Both the position numbers and the translations under genes were made by a program. Positions 50,865 through 60,378 of a DNA stretch of 64,000 nucleotides are shown here, one piece after another (position 1 is the first letter of the stretch; each line of letters begins with the position of its first letter). The notes under the pieces were generated by a model that had not been told where the DNA came from, ran no database searches, and worked only from the letters and a program-made list of their open reading frames with translations. The DNA is from [Actinomadura] parvosata subsp. kistnae (GTDB lineage: Bacteria > Actinomycetota > Actinomycetes > Streptosporangiales > Streptosporangiaceae): assembly GCF_900323885.1 (NCBI RefSeq), contig NZ_OOHJ01000018.1, forward strand, positions 310,001 to 374,000. Reading direction: 5' to 3'.

Positions 50865-50896
50865 ATCGTCGAACCCTGCCCCTGGGGCAAGGTCAA
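50865..50896 (-). promoter_or_regulatory. MerR-type promoter with 20-bp spacer
   Basis: On the minus strand TTGACC (50896-50891) and GACGAT (50870-50865) are 20 bases apart, and a 21-base dyad (50893-50873, arms ACCTTGCCCC and GGGGCAGGGT, one mismatch) fills the spacer. Overlong spacers with a central dyad are the mark of MerR-activated promoters. The -10 ends seven bases before ATG 50857, which would make the transcript leaderless. Confidence 0.6.
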
Positions 50897-50924
50897 GCCC
50901 CCGCACGAGATTAGGCTCAGGGGC

Positions 50925-52090
50925 ATGGCCTCCCCCATCCTCGTCCTCAACACCGGCTCCTCCTCCATCAAGTACGAGCTCATCGACCCGCGCACTCGCG
51001 AGCGGTCGGCCAAGGGCCTCGTCGAGCGCATCGGGGAGGAGCGGGGCGGCTGACGCACCGCACCGGCGACGGGCCGCCGTACGAGCGGGAGGCCGTCTTC
51101 CCCGGCCATGGTGAGGGTCTGGACGCGATGCTGGAGGCGTTCGCGGCGGCGGGCCCCGAGCTGGCCCCGGTCGCGGTGGGGCACCGGGTGGTGCACGGCG
51201 GCGACCGGTTCGCCGAGGCGGTGCTCATCGACGACGCGGTCATTACCGCCATCGAGGAGCTGGCGCCGCTCGCGCCGCTGCACAACCCGGTCAACCTGAC
51301 CGGGATCCGGCTGGCGCTCAAAGTGTTCCCCGACGTGCCGCAGGTAGCGGTGTTCGACACGGCCTTCCACCGCACGATGCCGCCGGAGGCGTACACGTAC
51401 GCGGTGCCGCGCGAGTGGGGTGTACGCCGGTTCGGCTTCCACGGCACCTCGTGCGCCTACGTCTCCCGCCGCGCCGCCGCCCTGCTCGGCCGCGACCTCG
51501 CCGACCTCAACCTGATCGTGCTGCACCTGGGCAACGGCGCCAGCGCCACCGCGATCGCCGGCGGGCGCAGCGTCGACACCTCCATGGGCATGACGCCGCT
51601 GGAAGGGCTGGTCATGGGCACCCGCTCCGGCGACGTCGACCCCGCCCTCGCCGGCTACCTGGCCCGTACCGCGGGCCTGGACGCCGAGCAGGTGGAGCAC
51701 GCGCTCAGCCACCGCGGCGGGCTGCTTGCGCTGACCGGCTCCAACGACATGCGCCAGGCCCGCGCCCGCGACGACGACGAGGCCCGGCTGGCCCTGGCCG
51801 TCTACACCCGGCGCATCCGCAAGTACGTCGGCGCCTACTACGCGTTGCTCGGCCGGGTGGACGCGATCGTCTTCACCGGCGGGGTGGGCGAGCACGACGC
51901 CGCCACCCGCGCCGAGTCCCTGGCGGGGCTGGAGCGGCTCGGCATCACCGTGGACGCCGCGCTCAACGAGGCCGACGCGACCGGGGAGCGGGCGGTGTCC
52001 CCGCCCGGCGCCGAGGTGCCCGTCCTGGTCGTCCCCACCGACGAGGAAGGGGAGATCGCCCGCCAGACCCTCGAGCGGTGCCCCGCCTGA
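50925..52090 (+). pseudogene. ackA: acetate kinase, one-base frameshift
   Basis: ATG 50925 opens MASPILVLNTGSSSIKYEL, the ackA N-terminus, but the frame stops at 51051-51053 after ERIGEE. The next frame carries RLTHRTGDGPPYE and the rest of acetate kinase to 52090, including HRVVHGG, FDTAFHRTMP, FGFHGTS and TGGVGEHD. Loss of one base near 51035-51045 explains it. All later catalytic residues remain. A recent mutation or a sequence error are both possible. Confidence 0.85.
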
Positions 52091-52097
52091 AGCCCCC

Positions 52098-54137
52098 TCA
52101 GGCCGGCGGCTCGTCGTCGTGCACCTGGGCGGCGGTGACCGCGACGGTGGTGACGATGTCGGCCACGGTCGCGCCCCGCGACAGGTCGTTGACCGGCTTG
52201 CGCAGCCCCTGCAGCACCGGCCCCACCGCCACGGCCCCGGCGCTGCGCTGGACGGCCTTGTAGAGGTTGTTGCCGGTGTTCAGGTCGGGCACCACGAAGA
52301 CGGTGGCGCGCCCGGCCACCTGGCTCTCCGGCATCTTGGCCAGGGCGACGGCGGGGTCCACCGCGGCGTCGTACTGGATGGGCCCCTCCACCTGGAGGTC
52401 GGGGCGGCGCTCGCGGACCAGCTCGGTGGCGGCGCGGACCTTGTCCACGTCCACGCCCGCGCCCGAGGCGCCGGTCGAGTACGACAACATCGCGATCCGC
52501 GGCTCCACCCCGAAACGGGCGGCGGTGCCGGCCGAGGCGATCGCGATGGCGGCGAGCTGCTCGGCCGTCGGGTCGGGGTTGACCGCGCAGTCGCCGTAGA
52601 CCAGCACCCGGTCGGCCAGGCACATGAAGAACACGCTGGAGACCAGCCCCAGCCGCAGGATCTCGAACGCCGGCCTGATCGTGTGCGCGGTCGTGTGCGC
52701 CGCGCCCGACACCATGCCGTCGGCCAGGCCGGTGTGCACCATCAGGGTGCCGAAGTAGGACACGTCGGTGACCGTGTCGCGGGCCAGCTCCACCGTCATG
52801 CCCTTGTGGGCGCGCGCCTCGGCGTACGCGCGGGCGAACCGCTCGCGCAGCTCGGGGTCGAACGGGCTGAGCACGCGGGCCGCGTCGAGGTCGAGGCCGA
52901 GCTGGGCGGCCTGGACCCGGATGCGTTCCTCGTCGCCGAGCAGGGTCAGCTCGGCCACGCCGCGCCGCAGCAGGATGTCGGCGGCACGCAGGATGCGCGG
53001 CTCCTCGCCCTCGGGCAGCACGATGTGCCGGCGGCGGGCGCGGGCCCGGTCGAGCAGCTCGTACTCGAACATGAGGGGCGTGACGACGTCGGTCTTGGCG
53101 ATGTCGAGGCGCTCCAGCAGCAGCGGGCCGTCCACGTGCGCGGCGAACAGCTTCAGAGCCGTGTCGATCTTCCCGCCCGCCTCGGGCGTGAACCGGCCCT
53201 CCACCGCCGACAGGCGGGTGGCGGTGTCGAACGTGTCGCGGTCGGTGGCGATCACCGGCAGCGGGATCGCCATGCCGCGCAGCAGCCGCTCCACCGGGGG
53301 CGGCAGCTGCGTGCCGCCGGTCAGCAGCACCGCCGACAGGGCGGGGAAGCCCGGCGCCTGGTGCGCCGCGATCAACCCCGGCAGCAGCGCCGCGGCCCGG
53401 TCGGCCGGGATGATCACCACCGCGCCCTCGGTCAGGCGCTCCAGGATGCCGGGCAGCGACATCGCGCCCACCATCAGCGCGCTCGCCTCCCTGCCCAGGC
53501 CGTCCCGCTCGCCCAGGAAGAACCGGCCCTCGCAGGCGTCCAGCAGGTCGGCCACCGTCGGCGCGCGCAGCGACGGGGTCTCCGGCAGCACGAACACCGG
53601 CGTCGGGTGCTCCAGCGTCAGATGCTCGCCGGCCCTGGTCACCACGACCGCCAGCTCGCGGGCATGGTGGTGGGCCAGCTCCCTGGACGACAGCTCCACC
53701 GCCGCGGCGACCTGCGCCGCGCCGCGGTCTCTCGCGTTCACCACGTTGATCACGGGGGTGCCCAGGTCGGCGGCCAGCCGCGCGTTGAACCCGAACTCCG
53801 TCGGCGCCCCCACGTCGGTGTAATCGGTGCCGACCACCACCACTGCGTCGCACCGCCCCGCCAGCGCGCGGAAGCGGGCCACCACCTCGCCCGCCGCGCG
53901 CTCCACGTCGGCGTGCACGTCGTCGTAGGTGACGCCCGCGCACGCCTCGTACGGCAGCGCGAGCTGGAACCGGCTCCTGATCGTGTTGACCAGCGCGTCC
54001 TCCCGGCCCGCCCGCACCACCGGCCGGAACACGCCCACCGTCCCCACCTGCCGGGACAGCAGCTCGACCAGCCCCAGAGCCACGGTCGCCTTGTTGGCTC
54101 CCGCCTCACCCGCCGCAACATACACAGACCGCGTCAT
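52098..54137 (-). CDS. pta: phosphate acetyltransferase, long form
   Basis: 679 residues from ATG 54137; ATG 54146 is an alternative. The N-terminal half is the dethiobiotin synthetase-like plus DRTGG region (VYVAAGEAGANKATVALG), the C-terminal 320 residues are the catalytic domain with PEGEEPRILRAA, DGMVSGAAHTTAHTIRPA and DLNTGNNLYKAVQR. It interconverts acetyl-CoA and acetyl phosphate. It is intact and converges on ackA with a seven-base gap. Confidence 0.96.
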   Translation of the reverse strand: MTRSVYVAAGEAGANKATVALGLVELLSRQVGTVGVFRPVVRAGREDALVNTIRSRFQLALPYEACAGVTYDDVHADVERAAGEVVARFRALAGRCDAVVVVGTDYTDVGAPTEFGFNARLAADLGTPVINVVNARDRGAAQVAAAVELSSRELAHHHARELAVVVTRAGEHLTLEHPTPVFVLPETPSLRAPTVADLLDACEGRFFLGERDGLGREASALMVGAMSLPGILERLTEGAVVIIPADRAAALLPGLIAAHQAPGFPALSAVLLTGGTQLPPPVERLLRGMAIPLPVIATDRDTFDTATRLSAVEGRFTPEAGGKIDTALKLFAAHVDGPLLLERLDIAKTDVVTPLMFEYELLDRARARRRHIVLPEGEEPRILRAADILLRRGVAELTLLGDEERIRVQAAQLGLDLDAARVLSPFDPELRERFARAYAEARAHKGMTVELARDTVTDVSYFGTLMVHTGLADGMVSGAAHTTAHTIRPAFEILRLGLVSSVFFMCLADRVLVYGDCAVNPDPTAEQLAAIAIASAGTAARFGVEPRIAMLSYSTGASGAGVDVDKVRAATELVRERRPDLQVEGPIQYDAAVDPAVALAKMPESQVAGRATVFVVPDLNTGNNLYKAVQRSAGAVAVGPVLQGLRKPVNDLSRGATVADIVTTVAVTAAQVHDDEPPA

Positions 54138-54170
54138 GACCCCCATTCTTGACCTATAGGGACACGGCAA

Positions 54171-54200
54171 CGCGCCCACCCCGGGGGCGGGGCGGGCGCG
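54171..54200 (-). terminator. hairpin downstream of doxX-like gene
   Basis: Thirteen-base arms (54171-54183 and 54188-54200) pair with one mismatch around a four-base loop, 12 bases past the DoxX stop on the minus strand. Confidence 0.6.
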
Positions 54201-54212
54201 GGATCGGGGCGG

Positions 54213-54743
54213 CTACCGGAGCCACGGGGTGCGGCGGACGACGGGCAGGTTGCCGAGGCCGAGGGTGGTACCGGCGCCGGCGAGGGCCAGGCCGACGAGG
54301 ACGATCGAGTAGATGATGTGGTCGTCCATGAACGGGTTGGTGGTCAGGGGCAGCTCGGCCGCCCACATCAGAAGCAGCATCGCGGTGCCGGCGCCGGCCG
54401 CGATCCGGGTGCCGATGCCGAGCACGAGCGCCAGCCCGACCCCGGCCAGACCGGCCATGAACAGCCAGTCCACCCACGCCTGCCCGGCCAGGGCCGAGAA
54501 GAAGCCGCCGAGCGCGTGCTCGCCGGTGCCCTTGAGGAAGCCGGTGGTGGGGCTGCCGCCGTGGATCCACGCCTTGGCGGCCGGGGTGGCGAAGCCGAAG
54601 CCGAAGGTCTTGTCGAGGAAGGCCCAGAGGAAGATCCAGCCGATCGCGATGCGGGCGGCGGCCCAGACGTAGTCGACGGGGTTCTTGTGCTCCGCCTGGC
54701 CCACACTGGTGTGCATCACAGGCCGGTTGATGGCGGTGGCCAT
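54213..54743 (-). CDS. DoxX-family membrane protein
   Basis: 176 residues with four membrane helices (IAIGWIFLWAFLDKTFGFG, LFMAGLAGVGLALVLG, AMLLLMWAAELPL, IIYSIVLVGLALAGAG). The pattern fits DoxX/thiosulfate:quinone oxidoreductase-like membrane proteins, often linked with redox stress. GGGAGG lies six bases before ATG 54743. It sits between pta and the broken phosphoketolase gene on the same strand. Confidence 0.82.
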   Translation of the reverse strand: MATAINRPVMHTSVGQAEHKNPVDYVWAAARIAIGWIFLWAFLDKTFGFGFATPAAKAWIHGGSPTTGFLKGTGEHALGGFFSALAGQAWVDWLFMAGLAGVGLALVLGIGTRIAAGAGTAMLLLMWAAELPLTTNPFMDDHIIYSIVLVGLALAGAGTTLGLGNLPVVRRTPWLR

Positions 54744-54871
54744 GGCGGGCCTCCCTTTCCTGTTCTGTCGGGTTTCCCTTGCGCACCTTCATCACATCGG
54801 TTCTCGCGGCCGGTGCTCAGTGCCGGACGGCCCGGCGCCTGAGGACCTTGGTCCTCAGGCATCGGGGCCGA

Positions 54872-56928
54872 TCAGTCCTTCATCGCCCAGTCGCGCACCT
54901 CCGGCAGGTCCTCCAGGTGCTCGACCACGTACGCCTGGTGCTCGGCGAGCTTGCGCTCGCACCAGGCCATCAGGTCGCCGGCGCCGCGCGGCAGCCGCTT
55001 GGCGTTGTTGATCGCGTCCATGACAAGGTGGTAGCGGGAGGCGCGGTTGCGCACCGTCATGTCGAACGGCGTGGTGGTGGTGCCCTCCTCGACGAAGCCC
55101 CGCACCCGGAACCGGTCGGCGTCCGGGCGGCCGTGCACCCGCGCAGGCCAGCACGATGTCCGGGTCGCCGGCGCCGTCGTCAGTGCCGGCCCACTCCCAG
55201 ATCCCCGCCCCGCGGGCGCAGTGCTCCACCGCCTGCTCGATGCCCAGCCACTGCGGCTGCGGCTGCTTGTCGATGACGATCAGGTTGATGTACGAGCGCG
55301 AGCGCAGGCAGTGATCGGCCACCGACAGCAGGCAGTTGGCGTCCGGCGGCAGGTAGACGCGGGCCACGTCGCCGCGCTGGGTCAGCACCACCTGGATCAG
55401 GCCGGGCCCCTGGTGGGAGAAGCCGTTGTGGTCGTTGCGCCAGGCCGTCGAGGTGAGCAGCACGTTCAGGCTGGGCACCCTGGCCCGCCACGGCAGCCGG
55501 CCCGCTTCCTGCAACCACTTGCCGTGCTGCACCGTCTGCGACGCGCTGACCATCGCGAACGCCTCATACGTGGCGAACAGGCCGTGCCGGCCGGTCAGCG
55601 TGTAGCCCTCCAGCCAGCCGTGGCAGTTGTGCTCCGACAGCACCTCCATCACCCGCCCGTCCCGCCCGATCGCCACGTCGTCCGCCGTCACGCGCTCGGC
55701 GAAGGCCCGGCCGGAAACCTCGAACACCGCGCCCAGCCGGTTGCTGCTGGTCTCGTCCGGGCAGAACAGCCGGAAGCTGTCGGGATTGTCCCGGTAGACG
55801 TCCCGCAGCAGCTCCCCGAGCCGCCGGGTCGACTCGGCCCGCGTGCGCGCCGGTTCCGGCACGTCGAGGGCGTAGTCACGGAAGTCGGGCAGGGCCAGGT
55901 CGCGCGTCAGCAGGCCGCCGTTGGCGTGCGGGCTGGCACTCATCCGCAGCTCACCCTCGGGCGCCAGCGCGCGCACCGGCTCGGTGGGCGCGCCGGTGGC
56001 GTCGAACAGCTCCTGCGGCCGGTACGAGCGCAGCCAGCGCTCCAGCATCGCCAGGTGCTCCGGATTGTCACGCACCCCCGACAGCGGCACCTGGTGCGAG
56101 CGCCACGTGCCCTCCATCCGCACGCCGCCCACCTGCTCCGGCCCGGTCCACCCCTTGGGCGAGCGCAGCACGATCAGCGGCCACCGGGGGCGCGCCCCGT
56201 CCCACTCGCCCGTGCGGGCCAGGTGCTGGATGGTGCGGATCTTGCTCCAGGCGCCGGCCAGCGTCGCGGCGAAGCGGTGGTGCATGCCCGGCAGGTCCGC
56301 GCCCGCCACCTCCAGCACCTCATACCCGTGCCCCTCCAGCAGCCGGCGCACCTCGGCCGGGTCCTTGCGGGACAGCACCGTCGGGCCGGCGATCTTCGCG
56401 CCGTTGAGGTGCAGGATCGGCAGCACGGCGCCGTCGCGCTCCGGGTTGAGGAACGACACGCCCTTCCACGACCCCTCCAGCGGCCCCGTCTCGGCCTCCC
56501 CATCGCCCACCACCGCGATCCCCAGCAGGTCGGGGTTGTCCATCACCGCGCCGAAGGCGTGCACCAGCACGTACCCCAGCTCGCCGCCCTCGTGGATCGA
56601 GCCCGGCGTGGTCACCGAGACGTGGCTGGGGATGCCGCCCGGGCTGGAGAACTGCCGGAACAACCGCAGCATCCCGGCCTCGTCCTGGCCGACGTGCGGG
56701 TAGATCTCGCTGTAGGTGCCCTCCAGGTAACCGGCGGCCACCAGCGCCGACCCGCCGTGCCCCGGCCCGGCCAGGTAGATCGCCTGCTGGCCGGTGTGCC
56801 GGATCAGCCGGGAGACGTGCGCGTAGATCAGCGACAGGCCCGGGCTGGTGCCCCAGCAGCCGCGGCTTGATGTGCCGCGGCTCCTCGTCGACGGCCTTGC
56901 GCACCTGCTCCTGCGAAACCGCGGTCAT
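54872..56928 (-). pseudogene. xfp: phosphoketolase, several deletions and frameshifts
   Basis: ATG 56928 begins MTAVSQEQVRKAVDEEP, then HIKPRLLG. Compared with the family, about 25-30 residues are missing before HIKPRLLG. An eight-base loss at 56848-56855 breaks the frame; restoring it rejoins the main frame, which runs from TSPGLSLIYAH to DPDIVLACAG. Near 55137 a further piece of roughly 60 residues is missing and the frame shifts again to VHGRPDADRFRVRGF and the normal C-terminus (DWAMKD). The enzyme would split xylulose-5-P or fructose-6-P to acetyl phosphate, but it cannot be made intact. Confidence 0.88.
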
Positions 56929-57286
56929 GAGCACGTTCCCTTCCGTTGGTGATGGGCGGGCAGCCCGCACCATGAGATCCCGGGCGCCGCACCCGCCAAC
57001 AGGGCCGGAAGTCCTCATGACCGCCACGGGTGTGCTCGCGCCGCCGTGGGCACGAGGCCGCGACCGCTTCATCGTCATCACCTCGGGGGAGGCCACCGGC
57101 CGCCGCATCCGGCAGGCACAAGGCACCCTGGCTCGCAAGGACTTTCGCGGCAAACCCGGATAACCGGGAGATCTTCGCGCCCGAAGGCCGCCGCAGGGGT
57201 AGCGCAGGGGCACCAGGGGAGGCGTAGTGTGAACGTTACCCGGACACATGCCCGTCCCCCCTGGGCTCTGATGGAGGTCCGCCGCT
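56929..57286. other. intergenic region between xfp and STAS genes
   Basis: 358 bases without a convincing gene. GGGAAC sits just upstream of the xfp ATG on the minus strand, and GGAGG at 57273-57277 serves the STAS gene. Short open frames here lack ribosome sites and family resemblance. Confidence 0.5.
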
Positions 57287-57667
57287 GTGCCGTCGCTGAC
57301 GTTCAGTTCCCAGCACCTGCCCGGCGTCACCGTGATCGCGGTGGCTGGCACGATCGACACCACCACCGCCCACCTCCTCGACGACTACATCCGTCGCACG
57401 TGCCACCACGGCGACCACATCGTCCTCGACCTGAGCGAGGTGCCGTACATGCGCGGCTCGGCCCTGCACGTCCTGCTCCAAACCCACCTCGCCACCCAGC
57501 GCGACGGCGCCGCCCTCCACCTCGCGTCCCTGCAGCCCGGGCCGGCCCGCCTGCTGCGCGTCACCGAGGTCGAAGGCATGCTCAACGTGCACCAGGGGGT
57601 CGAGCAGGCCATCCGCGCCGCCCTCCAGGCCGCCCGCCCCTCCCCCGTCGGCGGCCCGGTGAGCTGA
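57287..57667 (+). CDS. STAS-domain anti-sigma factor antagonist
   Basis: 126 residues from GTG 57287, with GGAGG nine bases upstream. VTVIAVAGTIDTTTAHLLDD and IVLDLSEVPYMRGSALHVLL form the STAS fold; the Ser in MRGSAL is at the usual phosphorylation position. Such proteins release sigma factors by binding anti-sigma kinases. No partner kinase or sigma gene is next to it. Confidence 0.87.
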   Translation: MPSLTFSSQHLPGVTVIAVAGTIDTTTAHLLDDYIRRTCHHGDHIVLDLSEVPYMRGSALHVLLQTHLATQRDGAALHLASLQPGPARLLRVTEVEGMLNVHQGVEQAIRAALQAARPSPVGGPVS

Positions 57668-57690
57668 CCCGGTTTGTCGGTGGGGCGATC

Positions 57691-57696
57691 TATCGT
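57691..57696 (+). promoter_or_regulatory. -10 element for leaderless DUF gene
   Basis: TATCGT ends seven bases before ATG 57704, and there is no Shine-Dalgarno, which fits a leaderless transcript. The -35 is weak. Confidence 0.4.
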
Positions 57697-57703
57697 CCCG
57701 GCC

Positions 57704-58885
57704 ATGACTTCTGCGACGCAGGCGTACACGTACGCCGCGCCCTCCTCCCTCATCGACGGTCGCCTCGGCCTGGCGACCTCCGGCGGGCGGGCCCTGTCCG
57801 GCCCCGCCGTGGCCCCCCGGTTCTTCAGCGGCGTGGTGACCCGGGCGGCGCCCGCCGCGGCCGGGCGCGTGGAGCCGCTCCCGGCCGACCTGGCACAGGC
57901 GCTGCTCCGGCTGCCCCGAGGCTGCCACCAGGACGCGGCCGACCGAGCCGCCAAGATCGGCGCCGAGGTCGGCGCTAAGGCCAGCTCGGAGGGCGGCTCG
58001 GAGGGCGGTTTGGAGGGCGGCACCAGGGCCGGCTCTGAGGCCGGCTTTGAGGCGGGGCGCTTGGCCGCCCGGTGGCTCGCCGGCGGCGGGCTGGCCGACC
58101 CCGAGTGCGGCCACGTGTGGCGTCACATGGTCGGCGCCTCCATGGTGGACTTCGGCGACGGCGAGCCGGAGCACTTCACCGAGGTCAGGCTGCAGCCCGT
58201 GCTGCGAACGACCGCCCCCACCGGGCACCGGCTGATCGACGAGGTGCTGCTGCGCGAGCCGTACGACTGGTCGATGAGCAAGTCCGGCGGCACCCTCCGG
58301 GCCTGGCCCGCCATGCTGCCCTCGCACCGCGAGGTCGTGGCCGTCAACTTCCTGCCGTTCCTGCTGCGCGGCCACTGGGGCGAGTGGGCGGCCCCGGCGG
58401 AGCTGGCGAGCCTGGACCTCGCCGAGGGCCCGCTGGGCGAGTCCACGGCGGTGATCCTCGCCTACCTCCTGGCCGGCCGCGTGCCCGGCATGATCCCGCT
58501 GATCCTGAGCATGGCCGCGCGCGGCGACCTGCCCGCCGAGGCGATCGGCCGCCAGCTCGCGCTGGTGCTGCGCCGCACCTGGCGGGAGATCCGCCCCGCC
58601 GTCGCGGCCCTGACGGAGCTGGCCGAGGCCGGCGGGCAGCGCGAGGTGTGGCGCATCGTACGCGCGCTGCTGCCCGGGATGCTGCCGGGCGAGGGGCAGC
58701 GCATCACCGTGACCCACGCCGAGCTCGTCGCGTTCGCCGCCGACGTGGCCCGCTGGGCCGGTGCGCGCGGGGAGATCCCGGTCGTGGCCGAGTTCGCGCG
58801 CAGCCGCCGGACGATCCGTTTCGTCCACGAGTGCAAACGCCTGCACGCCCAGCTCACCGCAACTGAGCCGACGGCCGTGGTCTGA
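57704..58885 (+). CDS. uncharacterised protein, DUF6493/DUF7825-like C-terminus
   Basis: 393 residues from ATG 57704. A Gly/Ser/Glu/Ala repeat (about 85-125) separates an N-terminal piece from the core. The last 150 residues (IPLILSMAARGDLPAE, RALLPGMLPGEG, then GARGEIPVVAEFARSRRTIRF) resemble the end of large DUF6493-type proteins that I recall near SWIM-domain genes; this match is from memory and weak. The protein is about half the length of that family, so it may be a truncated or minimal member. Confidence 0.6.
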   Translation: MTSATQAYTYAAPSSLIDGRLGLATSGGRALSGPAVAPRFFSGVVTRAAPAAAGRVEPLPADLAQALLRLPRGCHQDAADRAAKIGAEVGAKASSEGGSEGGLEGGTRAGSEAGFEAGRLAARWLAGGGLADPECGHVWRHMVGASMVDFGDGEPEHFTEVRLQPVLRTTAPTGHRLIDEVLLREPYDWSMSKSGGTLRAWPAMLPSHREVVAVNFLPFLLRGHWGEWAAPAELASLDLAEGPLGESTAVILAYLLAGRVPGMIPLILSMAARGDLPAEAIGRQLALVLRRTWREIRPAVAALTELAEAGGQREVWRIVRALLPGMLPGEGQRITVTHAELVAFAADVARWAGARGEIPVVAEFARSRRTIRFVHECKRLHAQLTATEPTAVV

Positions 58886-58920
58886 CGGCACGCCCGGCGG
58901 CGGCCAGAACGCACATCCGC

Positions 58921-59090
58921 GTCACCGCCGCCGGCCGACGTCGCGGACCGTCACGACACGCGTCAGCGTCACGCCGCCGGCCGACGTCGCGGGCCGTCAC
59001 GACACGCGTCGGCGTCACCGCTGCCGGGCGACGTCGCGGGCGGTCAGGATGCGTGCCCGGGTCACCGCTGCCGGGCGGTCGTGTCCTGGG
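58921..59090. repeat. 47-bp tandem repeat, about 3.5 copies
   Basis: Units begin with GTCACCGCCGCCGG-like sequence at 58921, 58968, 59014 and 59061 (steps 47, 46, 47) and contain GACGTCGCGG and GTCACGACACG. The copies diverge towards the right. The stretch 58886-59205 holds no convincing gene. Confidence 0.85.
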
Positions 59091-59205
59091 CTGGTCCGTG
59101 TCGCGTCATCGTCGTGTCACGGCCTGCGGCAGCGGTGGTGGCCGTCGAGAAACGGTGACCTCCGGCGCACGGCGTGCGTACATTCGGCGCCGATCGTGAA
59201 TCGTC

Positions 59206-60296
59206 ATGGACGCATCACGCACGTTCCCGCTCCGGCCGCGATCGTCGATGGCGGCGGCCCGCCCTTCTACCGCCATGGTGGTGCTCGGTGTCGCCGTGTC
59301 CGCCGTCCTCGCCGCCGGTTGGATGGTCTACAGCGGCACGCAGGCGCAGCCGCCGTCGTTCCCGGGCGCCGGCCCGCCGCGACCGGCATCGACCGGCACG
59401 AGGGACGGAACGCCTGCCCGCACGTACGCCCGGACGCCGGCCCTTCCGGCGGCGCTGCCCTGGCCGGCGGCGGGTCAGGCGGCGGTCGCGATCGCCGGGC
59501 AGGCGGGCAGCCTCCGCACGCACGGCGGGCAGCGGCCCGTGCCGATCGCGAGCCTGGCCAAGGTGATGACCGCCCTGGTGATCCTGCGCGACCACCCGCT
59601 CAGCGGGACCGCTCAGGGGCCGTCCATCCGGGTGGACCGGCAGGCGGCGGTCGAGTCCGCCAATCGGGACGAGTCGACGGTGCCGATCAGGCAGGGCCAG
59701 AGCTTCACGCAGCGGCAGCTCCTGGAGCTGATGCTGATCCCGTCCGGGAACAACGCCGCCCGGCTGCTGGCCCGCTGGGACGCCGGCTCCGAGCGCGCCT
59801 TCGTCGCCAGGATGAACGCGACCGCCGCCGAGCTGGGCATGCAGGACACCGTCTACACCGGGGCGAGCGGCTACGAGGACACCACGGTCAGCACGGCGGC
59901 CGATCAGCTCAGGCTGGCCGAGCAGGCGATGAAGAACCCGGTGCTGCGTGACATCGTCGCCACCCCCCGGGTCACCGTGCCGGGCGTCCCGGGCACGATC
60001 GTCAACACGAACAAGCTGCTCGCGTTCCCCGGAGTGGTCGGTCTCAAGACCGGCACCAGCTCGGCGGCGGGCGCGGCGCTGCTGTGGGCCGCCCGCCCCG
60101 CGTCCGGCGACCGTGACCGGCTGATCCTCGGGGTGGTCCTGCGGCAGGGCGACGACGGTGACCCGCTCGCCGAGAGGAAGGCGGCGGCGTTCGCGGCGAG
60201 CAGGCGCCTGATCGCGGCGGCCCGCCGATCCCTCGATCCCGGCGGGACGCCCGATGCTGCCACCGTCGACCGCGCCCCGCCGCCTCTCCGCGGTAG
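59206..60296 (+). CDS. D-alanyl-D-alanine carboxypeptidase (S11), 3' end unclear
   Basis: One N-terminal membrane helix (25-45), a Pro-rich spacer, then an S11 penicillin-binding domain with S116-L-A-K119, SGN in LIPSGNNAARLL and KTG in VGLKTGTSS. It trims D-Ala from peptidoglycan stem peptides. Recognisable sequence ends at ARRSLD near 60237. In this frame no stop occurs until 61072-61074, which would run antisense through the whole racemase gene and through two hairpins; that extension looks spurious. A TAG at 60294-60296 in another frame is given as a likely end. The C-terminal domain of longer relatives is absent. Confidence 0.75.
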
Positions 60297-60299
60297 CGT

Positions 60300-60363
60300 C
60301 CGCCCGCAGGGTGCGGCACCCTGCGGGCGGGGACGCAGGGTGCGGTATGGGCGGCACCCTGCG
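60300..60363. terminator. two tandem hairpins between carboxypeptidase and racemase
   Basis: The first has perfect 15-base arms (60300-60314, 60316-60330) around a single base. The second has ten-base arms (CGCAGGGTGC 60334-60343, GCACCCTGCG 60354-60363) built from the same sequence. They lie between converging genes and could stop both. Confidence 0.75.
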
Positions 60364-60378
60364 GGCGGGAGGTGGGTG

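Noticed and set aside
51035..51053. Programmed -1 frameshifting in ackA
   Set aside because: No X-XXY-YYZ slippery site and no evident downstream stimulatory stem; mutation or sequence error is simpler.
58921..59090. CRISPR array
   Set aside because: The repeats are contiguous with no unique spacers and no cas genes are present.
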